Notes: a model not told the origin generated them from the sequence alone. 64,000 nt of DNA from Siphonodentalium dalli (GCA_032622095.1 CP136069.1:41950194-42014193), one strand, 5' to 3'; positions 47,123-58,103 are shown, counted from the first letter of the stretch. A program made the numbers and translations.

Positions 47123-47565
47123 CCGGATTCGTCATCTCAGGTTTAAACCTGGTCTACGTAAACCTCTAGGTTTAAACCGCCGTGAGTGAGCAAAATCCGT
47201 GGTTTAAACCTGAGACCGCAGGTCTAAGTGACGCATTCGTCATCTCTGGTTTAAACCTGGTCCAGCCAGACCAGTGGTTTAGCAGTAGTGTCTCTGTATC
47301 GTCGAGATAATTAAACGTACTTTCCTAATGCGGACCGCCTCGTTTTATTGATTGCGAAAATCAATAATTACGACAGCGGTCATATTTTGATTGGAAATTT
47401 ATAAGCGAGAAGCAGTCACACATATAAAGCATATGGGGATAAGTTTTTGTCAATTTTAATATTGTTTTTGCGTTTTATAAGCTTAAACCGGCAACCAAAC
47501 CATCTAATTCGGCGGTCCAGCTAAACCAGCTTTATCGAGGCTAAACTTGAGATGACGAATCCGTC
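47123..47565. mobile_element. Inverted-repeat element with TTTAAACC blocks, 443 bp
   Basis: The left end GGATTCGTCATCTCAGGTTT and the right end (reverse complement of AACTTGAGATGACGAATCCG) pair. The left third holds several GGTTTAAACC palindromes. It lies exactly next to the LINE fragment that follows, so it probably inserted in or beside that LINE. Confidence 0.7.
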
Positions 47566-47905
47566 TTTTCTTCATTGTTCACCTTCGTGCAATCTATTAC
47601 AGAAATGCGAATTGTGCCAGTCTGTCTTTTTTGACGAAATTCAACATACGATTTTGGAATGCGCGTCTCTGAACAAGACAAGAAATGATGTCTGGTATAC
47701 AATTCTTGAACAATTTGGAATTTCTTGTTTTTTTAAATTTGATGCATATACTTGTCCAAAACAATTAGAAATTTTCCTGGGAAATTTATCGGATCTACCA
47801 CTTGAAGATACAGATCTTGAGTCATATGAAGCTATTCACCTTTTCACTGTAAGTTGTGCACTCTTATGGAGAGAAGCTATATTCCGGAAAGCCAACCGTC
47901 CATAG
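47566..47905 (+). pseudogene. LINE ORF2 C-terminal fragment
   Basis: About 112 codons are open to the stop at 47,903. The Cys-His cluster CELCQSVFFDEIQHTILEC has the spacing C-X2-C-X9-H-X4-C, followed by a TRNDVW-type motif. This is the usual end of many LINE ORF2 proteins, beyond the polymerase domain. The ATG at 47,552 belongs to the adjacent inverted-repeat element, so it is not the real start. Polymerase and endonuclease are absent. Confidence 0.7.
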
Positions 47906-48398
47906 ACTCTTATTTTACACGAGAATACATAACTTAGACGTGAATTGAAATATTATGACTCAGTTATTTCTTTCTGATGCTACATTAGCTTAGCCGAGTC
48001 TGTAAATAAACACATGTGGATATATTCATAGTATTCATATCAAACTTGAAACTGACCTAATGTACGTCCATACATTTATGTGATATATATATGCGCCAGT
48101 TCTTGGTGTGCGATGCATCGATTCGGTGTCTGCGTGGGGTACATTTTTGAACCTCATGGAAAGTTCCCCATCTCGATTCATCGCCGTCAACAAATGACGC
48201 ATCAGTAGCACGAAATCGATAATAACCCATCTCTACTCCAATATTAGTCATTAATTGTCTGCGCCATCTTGTACTTTAGGATGTTCTGTATATATGTTGG
48301 GTTATCTTTATTTGTCATTTTGTTTTTGTTCAACTTTTGTATTTATTATATCAACTCTTCATGATATGGAGGATAAATAAAGATATATATATATATAC
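47906..48398 (+). repeat. LINE 3' untranslated region and tail
   Basis: Non-coding sequence follows the stop. It ends GGAGGATAAATAAAG and a short AT microsatellite (48,381-48,398), a typical retroelement tail. A different segment, about 48,050-48,245, could be a further insertion. Confidence 0.5.
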
Positions 48399-49168
48399 GT
48401 GGCGACTGCCGACTGGTGTTATCATGTCACAGTTGATTCATTCGCACGCGAGCTTTGCTCAGATATGGACATTGTTCCTAAATATATGATTTTTACAACT
48501 ATCTTGTGGTTTTTTTTGTTTGGCTTGTGGTGTTTTCTACGAATTTATTTGAAGGGTTCAACGTATTAATGTTGACACCAAAACGATGCTACTACATGAC
48601 CAGATATGATATACACATATTTTGCAATCCTAAACTTATATTGCTATATATGAGTCAAATTTGATAACTTATTTTGATGTAGAGCATGTCACAAAGCTCT
48701 ACTCTGGCTACGCCCATAAATTCCCATAATATTCTACCAGTTCAAAACCTGGGAACCATTGTGATTTTCTGCATGACGGGAAATTTATGAGATTGAAAAA
48801 AAAATCAACGCATTTAATATATTTCTTTATTAAAAGCTGTCTCTATGCATGGTTTCCCACTTCCAACAGTTCAGTGCCGCTTATGGTATGCACTCATAAA
48901 GCAAATTTCCTTTACTCTACTGGCCTCTTGGTCCAGGATTGACTCGATTATGGAGACTTTATTCAGCACCAGAGGGGCTTTGCGCACATTTCGATCATTT
49001 GAAAATTTTAATTTAAAATTTGTTTAATTAAATTTAAAACAAACAAATTTAAATTTAAATTTTAGATTTTGTTTCTTTTTAGATTCAACCCTTTACTCAA
49101 TTTAACACATTTTTTTCTTTTAAAAAATAATAATTATATTTTACTTATTTTTAAATCAAAATGTTTAA
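48399..49168. other. Unassigned, very AT-rich sequence
   Basis: Positions about 49,000-49,070 are built of TTTAAATT-like palindromes and can fold into a long AT hairpin. No gene is recognised. Confidence 0.45.
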
Positions 49169-50290
49169 AACCTAACTCCGTTATACAAAATCCGACAAAT
49201 TAGACAATACCTCGATGTAGACTCAACTAAGACATTGGTCCATGCTTTTGTCACGTCACACTTAGATTACTGTAATTCTTTACCGTATGGACTACCAGAT
49301 TACCAGTGTGATCGCCTGCAAAAAGTGCTAAAGGTTACACTGGTGTAAATGTTTTCCATAGGCCTCAGTGCTAACGTTTTAGCGTATAGTGTTGGCAATA
49401 TAAATGTTGGGTCCAAAATTTTCTTTAAATCTGAAAAATTGACATTTTGGGAAACGTTTTACACAAAAAAATCATGTCTGTCTAGCAGGGAATTCGCCTT
49501 TAAATCTTATGTTTTCGTAACTAGTGTCAGAACCGCATAAAAAAATACAGTCATATTTTAGACCACACCAAAAAATTCAAACTTCACTACAAAGGGTTAA
49601 TTCCTGTGCCAATGGTTATTTTACCTATGGGAAATCATAGGGAAGAGGTGTGATGATTTTTTTATGTGAAAAGCACACAAGGCTATTGACCAATCAGGGC
49701 CCAGTGTCTATTTTATTCTCTCCTATATATTCCTCCCGCATCCGCTAGATGTCACTCGGAACCTTATTTACACCAGTGTAACCTAAATGCTGCGGCGCCA
49801 GTTGTAGCATACACTCCTCGGCATGAACATATAACTCCAGTTCTCAAGCAATTACACTGGCTGCCAGTGGAGTATCGAATCATGTTCAAAATTATTTTGC
49901 TTGTCTTCAAATTACGTAATAACATGTCACCATTGTATATACAGGATATGACCAAAGACAGAAATGTGTGTACATATGAATTACGATCTGATATTAGTAT
50001 GCTTTTGTACATTCCTTTCAACAAACAGAAAAAGTTTGGCGATAGGGCATTTTCATTTTCAGGTCCACATCTATGGAATAGCATTCCATCTCACTTGAAA
50101 ATATTCACTGATTTAAATAAGTTTAAGACTGGCCTCAAAACATATCTCTTTGATGTAGCATTTAATTCCTAGATATATGTGCATGTACATGTATTATGCT
50201 GATTAGGCAATGAGCTCGATGTAATGTAAAGCGCCGTTGAATATGTACTCATAATATTGAGCGCTATACAAATTAATTATTGTATTGTAT
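49169..50290 (+). pseudogene. L2/CR1-type LINE fragment split by an inverted-repeat element
   Basis: The left part (49,169-49,332) reads KIRQIRQYLDVDSTKTLVHA, then DYCNSLPYGLPDYQ, up to LQKVL. The right part (49,786-50,172) continues NAAAPVVAYTPRHEHITPVL, then LHWLPVEYRI and GDRAFSFSGPHLWNSIPSHL, to a stop. These are standard motifs of the end of reverse transcriptase and the C-terminus in L2/CR1-like LINEs. After the stop the tail carries GTAAAGCGCCGTTGA and GAGCGCTATACAAAT before a TTG-rich end, also typical. It is 5'-truncated. Removing the insert restores the frame exactly. Confidence 0.88.
49333..49783. mobile_element. Inverted-repeat element inside the LINE, TAAA duplication
   Basis: GGTTACACTGGTGTAAAT starts it, and its exact reverse complement ends it. 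TAAA is duplicated at 49,329-49,332 and 49,784-49,787. It is 451 bp long and encodes nothing recognisable; the 63-codon frame at 49,349 has no known motif. It has no other copy in the window. Confidence 0.88.
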
Positions 50291-50291
50291 T

Positions 50292-50412
50292 GATAATGTG
50301 ACTAAACTGCTCTCATTTTCAGCACATTATATCGACTAAATTGAGGCGATTCTAAGCAGATTATCTACCTAAAACAAGTTCAATTATAAGCAGATCATAC
50401 AGGGTTTTCGGG
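50292..50412 (+). mobile_element. F element right-end fragment
   Basis: GATAATGTGACTAAACTGCT through GAGGCGATTCTAAGCAGATT to CAGGGTTTTCGGG matches the right half of F copy 1. It joins the L2/CR1 tail directly, so one may have targeted the other. Confidence 0.65.
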
Positions 50413-50466
50413 AAAACAGGATGTATTATTATTGAATTCATGGGACAGTTTTATGGGTTATATTAA

Positions 50467-50858
50467 CCCTTTACCCAACAAACCGGCCAAAACCGGCCAA
50501 ATAAAGCTTCAACAGCCTAAAATATCTTCGGTCTGTCTCAATAGAACCATACAAATATGGATATCATTGGAACCGGCTCCTTGACCACATTGTGATAGTT
50601 ACAGTTATGCCCTGTGCCAATGCATTCTCTTATATATGCGAGTCGACCATAGGTCGCCTCGCATATATAAGAGAATGCATTGGCCTAAAAAAATTCTTTT
50701 TTTAACACTTTTTACCATTTTTTCTTACATTCTTTAACAATTTTATAATTTTTAATGTGTTAAGCCAATGCATTCTCTTATATATGCGAGGCGACCTATG
50801 GTCGACTCGCATATATAAGAGAATGCATTGGCACAGGGCCGTTCTGTTGGGTAAAGGG
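50467..50858. mobile_element. D element (piggyBac-like TTAA-type) with paired hairpins, copy 2
   Basis: TTAA at 50,463-50,466 and 50,859-50,862 flank CCCTTTACCCAACA and TGTTGGGTAAAGGG. It is almost identical to the copy at 41.1 kb along its 392 bp. The hairpins lie at about 50,613-50,685 and 50,763-50,834. The near identity suggests recent movement or recent copying. Confidence 0.92.
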
Positions 50859-50862
50859 TTAA

Positions 50863-51544
50863 GACAGTTACGTGAATTACGATCGAAATAAACCACTTTA
50901 GTATGCCTTTATTGACATATAATATACCCTTTATTGACATATAATATACCCTATATTCAGTTTTATTTCTATGTTGTTCAAAAAATAGCTTTTTGTAGTC
51001 TTGATATTGGGATATAAAACAATATGTTGTTGTTGTAGTTGTGACCCAGAAGAGATAGACCACCTTTAAGGGTCAGGGGACATCAACTGGAAAACAATTT
51101 CTGTCTATTGACAATTTACAAATAACAACCCGCAAGTTGAGCTAACTATAAAACTATGCTGAACAAAATTGCAAGTGTCAATTGTATTACAAAAACAAAA
51201 AACAAGAAATTTATCTTGAAAATGATACTTAAAAAATTTGCTATTCTTTCATTATTTAAATTATAACCTATTCAGCAAATAAAATTTGCTTCTATTTTAT
51301 ATTTTTCAGAAACGGTGAAAAACGACACAGATGGACATTATATTTGCCATGCATATTCTAACTCTACCATATTATGCAGGTCTAGCCAACTGGCCATCTG
51401 TAATTGTTTTGTAATTTATGGCATTGAGACAACACACACCTCGGTAAATGAATTCCACAGTGGTTACGGACGAAAACACCAAATACAGATCCTCTTTCTC
51501 GAAATATAACAGAGCCGGAAACGTAAGTCCAGCATGTTCTCAAG
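50863..51544. other. Unassigned sequence
   Basis: TTTATTGACATATAATATACCC is repeated in tandem near 50,908-50,951 in shortened form, with a unit of about 22 bp. No gene is recognised; the 103-codon minus-strand frame overlaps the D element. Confidence 0.4.
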
Positions 51545-51870
51545 AAAACCCGCAAATTATCTGCTTATAATCTAATGTATTTTAGGCCGATAATCTACTT
51601 AGATTCGCCTCATTTTCAGTCGAAAATGATCTCAAAATGAGAGCATTTTTAATCACATTATCGACTCATCGTGACTTCATTATAGGTTCATTATGTACTC
51701 ACCACATATCAGGTGTAAGGTCTTTAAAATGTGTTTTCACTGTGACACGCGCCATGAAACGGAATAACGGATATGAGTCCATTATCTGCTTATTTAAGAA
51801 TAAAATAAACCAATATAAACCGATTTGCACATTATATGTCGATTATGTGCGTATTTGTGTGAGGATATAT
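51545..51870 (-). mobile_element. F element, reverse orientation
   Basis: The order of blocks is that of F on the other strand: TTATCTGCTTATAAT, a diverged stem-loop with AGATTCGCCTCATTTT, GTGTTTTCACTGTGACACG, then GATTATGTGCGTATTTGTG. The frame at 51,637 is spurious. Confidence 0.6.
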
Positions 51871-51952
51871 TTCTGGAACATGACGGCAAGATGTCTCATA
51901 TCAAAGAACTCAACAACAAAATACAAACAAAAAAACAGAGCAACTTAGCCGT

Positions 51953-52575
51953 GCATCAATTTTTGCTAGGTCACTATGAATCCCGCCCCATTTGAATGAT
52001 TATAAATATAAATGTTCAAGTGATTTCGGTCACAAGTTTTCGAGATTGTAGAATTTGAACCTTAAATCTACTTAAATATTTTTTTGTGATACCTCATTTT
52101 TCTAATAGATTTCTGATATCTTTGGAATATATAGCAAAAAATGTAAACAAAGATAAATAACAATAGAACGGAAAACATGAACAAAACGACTTTCATTGAT
52201 ACCCGTCAACCGGTGGCGAAGATACGGACTAAAGACAACACTTCCATAATAAACAAATATGAATAGCTCAAGAACGGAACACAGGAAAAAAACCCATACC
52301 AAATTTAATTCAGATTCCTAAACAGGTGGCGGAGATATCTGCTCGGACGTACAAAAAAATACATTACCAGATAGACAAAGATGAATAATTTTAGAATGGA
52401 AAAACACTCCGTTGAGTGCCCTCATAATAGTGAACATCCATACCGAATTTCATTCAGATCAGAAAACCGGTGATTGAGATATCTGCCCGGACGAACGGAC
52501 GGAAAACAGACGGATGTATACATGTCCGGACGGACGAGGTCAATACAGTATATACCCCCATTCTCTTCGAAAGTG
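51953..52575 (+). repeat. Repeat family R with a LINE/SINE-like 3' tail
   Basis: The first part matches 9,047-9,310. The rest has two diverged tandem segments, each with a GAGATATCTGCYCGGACG phrase. It ends GGACGGACGAGGTCAATACA and CGAAAGTGGGGGTATAA. Runs of GGACGGAC and a GGGGGTATAA end are common in the 3' ends of RTE-like elements. I infer that class only. Confidence 0.5.
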
Positions 52576-53077
52576 GGGGTATAAAAACGAATATTGAAAT
52601 TACCAGACGTGATATCTTGCCACCACTTTCGAGAACATTATGACGTATAGGTTCCCGTGCAAGCCGCTATAGCCGCGCAAATTTCTGGGCGGTTTGATGT
52701 GTCATGATGCAACATCGATAGCAACGAAGCGCCGTTTCCAATTAACCGTCGAAACTGGTTTAAATAAAGCATGTGTTCCATAAATCTGTCTATATTATCG
52801 GATAATTCCGAGGATATTTTGATAATTAAGTCTGCTTTTTGAGTCGATATATCAGTTAAGCATATCAAATTATAAGTTTGCCGATGGATTCACATATATA
52901 CGTACAGAAATGAGCATCTCCTTACATCAAACTAATTGATTCTTGCACGCAATATTATTTTTTTTTACCTCAGGTGCATGTGTATTTTCCTAATTTTCTG
53001 AGACCTAGGGATGTATTACGTTTGACACGAACATTTATCGGAAGCAAAATAAGTTTCTCAATCGTAGGCCTGTTTAA
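52576..53077. other. Unassigned sequence
   Basis: No gene is recognised. A poly-T tract lies at 52,951-52,966. Confidence 0.4.
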
Positions 53078-53298
53078 CCCTTCCATAAATGGAGCTTCCT
53101 GAAATTTTGTGAAAACCCTGTGCCAATGCATTCTCTTGTATAGGCGAATCTACCGTATGGAGCCTCACATATATAAGAAATTACATTGGCCTAACGATAT
53201 TTACCTTGACATTGTAAGCCAGGGCTTGTCTCATGTATGCGAGGCTCTCTATACATATGATTTTTAATTCTACACCAGCGCGACCGGCCATGAAAGGG
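53078..53298. mobile_element. D element, second subfamily, diverged
   Basis: TTAA at 53,074-53,077 and 53,299-53,302 bound CCCTTCCATAAATGGAGC and GGCCATGAAAGGG. One hairpin is still readable (GCCAATGCATTCTCTTGTAT against ATATATAAGAAATTACATTG); the second is degraded. It is 221 bp long. Confidence 0.8.
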
Positions 53299-53302
53299 TT
53301 AA

Positions 53303-54879
53303 AGGGACTTGACGTTTTGAAGGCTGAAAGTTTTCTCGCTGTATTCACATCGATCACAGTCCGGTTCCAGGGATAACAAACTAGACACACAGACATATTT
53401 AACTAATCACATTTATAAAGATCGGGTCCTGATTTTTCTACAGCATGGGATAATCTTCAATGAAGGGCGTTTATGTTAGTCTATTCCTAAAAGGTAAATA
53501 TAAATCGCGTTTGTGTCACTTCTTTGCGAAAACATTTTAAACAGATGGAAAATTGATATGACTGGCAAGTTCTAACTGGGAAATAACTATATATTTGTAT
53601 AAATATTTTATTGCATTTATCCCATTTTAGGTTCACGAAATTGCAACTTTTGGATCAATTCAATTTCTTTATAATTCTGGTCGTCTGCACCATAGAACGA
53701 TATTGTAATTCAAGTTCAACATTTGTCGCTAAAACACGCATTCTGATTGGTCGAGAGCTGTTAACATTCGTTTTCGTTTCACCAACATCGTCCGCTGAAC
53801 CTTGCATAAGTTTGAATATTGCACGTTTCGACGGATAAACGCGCGTCAAATACGTCACCGCGCATCCATGAGTCGACTAATAGAGTTCATCCGTCGAAAG
53901 TGGTTTACTATACAGGTACAATTACCATGGTGCTGCTCTGTCGCTGTTCCAAGTAACCCCATGGAACATATCCAAATATTTGATAATAGGAAAAGGGATA
54001 TCTAACTTCACAGCATGTAATGTCGATAAACAATGCGTTTCGTGCTGTTTCTTTTTAATTTTAGTGGATTTAATTACAAATGTACCCTGCTCCGTTGAAG
54101 ATAAGGAGGTGCAGGCATGAACAAAGCCGACTCGTTCTCAAACTGTTTCAAATATCAAACTCAACATAGTACCAAACATTCGGCCACATGTCTTCCTCCG
54201 TGATGATCCAGAATACACTTTCGGCTACATGTTATAAGATTACTTCGCTAGCCGAGGAAGGCCTGTGGGCAAAAGCTTTGACATTGATCAGCTATTATAA
54301 TTATATGTTTTCAACTTTATAAGTTTCCCTGTAAAAACTTCAAAACGTTCCCAAGTTTTTACATGGTGGAATATGATCTCTACGGGTGTTAGCCAGAGCA
54401 GAGATTTATGGCATGATATATGTATAGAAAATACCTGGTGGAGGGTTAATTTCACGGAGAAGTACAGCTTTGAACGCATGCATACAGTACATACAGTGAA
54501 CAGTACAAAGACACCCCTTGTGTTAGGCCATGTACACCACGCAGGTGCGACAAACATCTAACGTTCAGTTAATTTCTCACTTTAAAATAAATGAATTCTT
54601 AGGTGTTCGTATTCTCATCCATTTCCCATTCCATGTTATAAATATACTTGCTAAAGTTTCTATAGGATAACACGAAACAGGAAATTTATGACCCGTTTGT
54701 ATTGGGTTAGGCCTAAATAATTCATTGGTGACGAGATTGTATCCTTATCCTTTCTTAATTAGTGCCAATGGATGTCACGACACTATGATGAACTTGTGTT
54801 GTCAGGCAGACGACAGCCGATGTAATCAGAGAAGTCGGAGTAAAAGTTGGGCGCTGATAGTCTTACCGCTGCCCGCGTC
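53303..54879. other. Unassigned sequence
   Basis: Overlapping frames on opposite strands at 53,611-53,858, 54,288-54,561 and 54,725-54,964 have no recognisable domains. Short GC-rich phrases such as ACGTCACCGCGCATCC (53,853-53,868) do not form a clear promoter. Confidence 0.35.
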
Positions 54880-55080
54880 TACACGTAATGTGAAGAAATG
54901 TTACATTTATTTATTTCAGACTTTTGTAGTTTACAATTCATTCTGCATTATTCTGAGAAACTGAACGATCCATATTAATGAATTGTAACTGACAAAACAC
55001 TTCAATAACAAATGTTAGATTTAATTAAGAAAATAAGTACGCAGGCAGCGTTCAGACATAGCGTAGCTTGGCTCAGAGTG
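54880..55080 (+). mobile_element. J element fragment with the empty site of K
   Basis: ACACGTAATGTGAAGAAATG through TTGTAACTGACAAAACACTT matches J at 23.9-24.5 kb. At 55,021-55,024 it has a single TTAA where the other copy carries the 368-bp K element. It ends in GACATAGCGTAGC. Confidence 0.8.
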
Positions 55081-55089
55081 TATCTGAGG

Positions 55090-55204
55090 GGGGGGGGGGG
55101 GTGTCCAACATGGAATTTCCAACTGCACCCTCCCCCAAAGCAGACCCAAAGTACCAACTTGTAGGAATTCCGTTTGCATCCTTTGGGTTGGAATTTTCGT
55201 CAAA
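55090..55204 (-). repeat. Dispersed repeat family L, copy 6, partial
   Basis: GGAATTTCCAACTGCACCCT and CCAACTTGTAGGAATTCC follow a G-run, as in the minus-strand copy at 15.7-16.1 kb. Confidence 0.5.
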
Positions 55205-55412
55205 CATTCTCTTATATATGCGGATGGGGCCCGCGCATATATAAGAGAATGCAATGGCTTACAACGTCAATGTAAATATTGTTAGGCCAATTTATTTTCT
55301 TATATATGCGAGGCTCCCTATCGGAGACTCGCATATATGTATAAGAATTCATTGGCATAGGTGTTTCGCAACAAATACAATCAGGAAGCTCCAGTCATGG
55401 AAGGGTGTCAAC
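55205..55412 (-). mobile_element. D element, second subfamily, left end lost
   Basis: Two hairpins remain, with ACATTCTCTTATATATGCGG opposite CGCATATATAAGAGAATGC, then TATTTTCTTATATATGCGAG opposite its partner. The right end is GAAGCTCCAGTCATGGAAGG. The left terminus is missing. Confidence 0.7.
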
Positions 55413-55419
55413 CCTTTAT

Positions 55420-55710
55420 TCAGAAGGTCCGATACTCCGAAAGTCCCATATTACGAAGGTCAAATACACCGAATGTCCCATATTACGAAGGTACAGTACT
55501 CCGAAGGTCCTATATTGCATTTGCAAGACCCAATAATCCGACTGTCCGATACTCCGAATGTTTGATACTCCGAAGGTCCGATACTCCAAATGTCCGATAC
55601 CCCGAAGGCCCAATAGTCCGAAGATCCGACACTACGAAGGACTGATACCATATGAAGGTCCGATACTCCGAGGTCAGATACTCCGAAGGTCAGATACTCC
55701 GAAGATCAGA
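55420..55710. repeat. 16-bp minisatellite, about 17 diverged copies
   Basis: The unit is GAAGGTCCGATACTCC. Variants include GAAGGTCAGATACTCC and GAATGTCCCATATTAC. The short open frames on both strands here come from the array. Confidence 0.85.
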
Positions 55711-56213
55711 TTATTATAAGGACTGTCAATACAAAAGTCACAACTATTTTTTTGTAATTTGCCTTGAAGCGACTCGAACCTCATATTGCATGAACATGTA
55801 TGTTTTTTATGTCACGTTGCGTTGATAAAATAAGTCTATGTGTGCGTGGAATAATTATAGATACCGACCCTGTGCATTAGTCAAAAGATTCATAATTTCG
55901 AAAAGGAAATGGTTCTATTGTTCTTCGATGTCAAAGCATTCCTTGTTTGTTTTTCTGCCATCATATGGTTAGAATGAAGAGCGTTGGTCTTAAGTATGTA
56001 CGATAAATCTAACTTTGTTGACTTTCTCTCATATATATAGTATTTAGTGTAGTCAGTTAAATATTTTTTCATTTTTCATAAACAAGATTTCGTCAGTTTG
56101 CTAATTACGACACAACCCATGCGGAGATCGAAAAAGTAGACGCTAAATAAATTATATATATAACATAAAACTGTAGTACTTATAAACTGATGACTTAAGT
56201 TCAAGTGTTCAAT
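55711..56213. other. Unassigned sequence
   Basis: No recognised gene or repeat. Confidence 0.4.
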
Positions 56214-56515
56214 GATGGTGTTGATGATGACGATGATGATGATAACAAAGGTGATGCTGATAATGACGACGATGATGATGGTGACGATGAGGATGAGGAC
56301 GATGGTGATGAATGACGATGGTGATATGACGCGTAGTTGACTATTATGATGATTGCATGATATTGGTGATGATAATGATGATGATGGTGATGATGATGAT
56401 GCGACGATGATGATGACTGCATGACTATGTTGTAAATAGTGTATATATGTTCACATTCATCTCTAATTTCATGTTAATTCATGATTGAGTAAATAAAGTA
56501 TTACTTAGTGTTTTA
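56214..56515 (+). repeat. GAT/GAC microsatellite followed by a possible retroelement tail
   Basis: About 200 bp of GAT and GAC triplets are followed by GTAAATAGTGTATATATGTT and GAGTAAATAAAGTATTAC. The arrangement resembles the LINE 3' region at 30.8-31.25 kb, but no ORF2 sequence is attached. Confidence 0.5.
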
Positions 56516-56751
56516 TTGAATCGTACGAACTTCGATCAGGGGAAGGGGGCACAGTTGAAAACACAAATTGATTTGAAAAGGTAGCACCGAAGACCATATG
56601 TTACTATCGAAAACACTGAAATATGATCTCTTTTAATCTTAGTTGCATGTTTTATACGTTCAGAACTTCAGATCGCGTTTAAACAGAACACATGGCCAAG
56701 CCAATCAATAGACCAACGAACAGAAACACAAACAAAATTTGATTTCTTCGC

Positions 56752-57229
56752 AAAGCCCCCTTTAGTTATAAATCCCCAGCGGCTAACAAATGATAAATAA
56801 CAGTCATATGAATAACCTCGATTCCCTAACATATTCATTGGAGCATTCGAGTAACTCCATTGATCTCTACAGATTTGCGCCGATATCAGAAATCGACCGG
56901 GATTACTGTACTCTTTGCACTCTTGGAGATAGGTCCATATTCTTGATTATATTGAAGTAAACCCTGTATCGTTTCCGATGGTCATTTGGGGAGATGGGGA
57001 ATTGTAACTCTTTAGTGACGGCAGCTGTTAGGGTACATCATTAAAGATACTGTACCACAGCATTATCTGACATATGCGAGTCCCCACAGAGAGCCTCGCA
57101 TATAAATTTATAAGAGAATGCACTGACTTATGGTGGGTCTAAATGTGCAAAAATTATAACAATATGTAAAAACATCGCCACCAAGAAGAAGATGGAGAAA
57201 TAGATAAATTTTGTTCTTATATTAATTAA
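56752..57229 (+). repeat. Repeat family P, copy 1, left part, interrupted by a D remnant
   Basis: It aligns with 59,067-59,440 (shared phrases TTTGCGCCGATATCAGAAAT against TTTGCGCAGATATCAGAAAT, and TAAATGTGCAAAAA). A decayed D element (about 57,008-57,130, TGACGGCAGC and ATATGCGAGTCCCC) breaks it. P is broken again at 57,229 by a Q element. Confidence 0.7.
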
Positions 57230-58103
57230 TAGCTGAGGTCCCACCGTCAAAGGTGTGGCTCGGGTGAAGAATGCGTAATTTATTAGTGTCCCTTCAAGTG
57301 ATTTAAAATAATTATTTAGTCACCTGTGATAAACAGCGCCTACTGCATGACTCTCCGGATAAAGTTACATCTATCTTTTAACTTTATAATAAACGCTCTT
57401 TATAGTTAATTATTAGTGCACCTTTAAGTCATTTGAGATCAACAACACCTATCCCGTGACATTCCCTGCGTCATTTTACTTTTGTGCACCAATTTCCCCA
57501 CATATCGTCGGGGCTGATAATAAACGGTCTTTATTAGCCCCCTCTAAGTCATCTGAGGTCAAAGGCGCCTATCACATGACAGTCCCCTGGTCAGATGACC
57601 CATCTGTGTCAATTTCCCTACATATCTTCTACTTATAAGTTGATAATGAACGCTCTTTATTGCTCATATTTGTACATTTAAGTGGTCGGAGGTCAACTGC
57701 ATCTACGTATCTCATGACGCACTGCGGTGTCACTTTATCCCCGTGTTTCAATTTTCACCGACCAGATTGCAACTATTTTGGGTATATACTTAATTATTTA
57801 ATTACATATTAGTGCCATTTTAAGACATCTGATGTAAACGGGATATATCTATTACCATTCCCCGGGTCAAATGACACATATGTACAAATATTCAGTTCCG
57901 GGGATCCAACCGTTTGGTCGCCTCTAGCCAATATATATAATAATTATTAGTGTCCCTTTAAGACATCTGATGTGAAAGGGGCCTACCTGGTAACGCCCAA
58001 GGGTCAAATTACCCCTATATACACATTTTCAGCTCGGATGATCCAGCCGTTTGGTCGCCTATAATCGGACTAACAAACGAACGAGTTTTATTGGTATAGA
58101 TTG
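57230..58103 (+). mobile_element. Q element, copy 2, inserted in P
   Basis: It starts AGCTGAGGTCCCACCGTCAA and ends ACGAGTTTTATTGGTATAGA. Six units begin near 57,283, 57,411, 57,533, 57,660, 57,808 and 57,947, at intervals of about 120-145 bp. Copy 2 of P at 59,440-59,450 has no such insertion. Q copy 1 has about five units. Confidence 0.75.
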
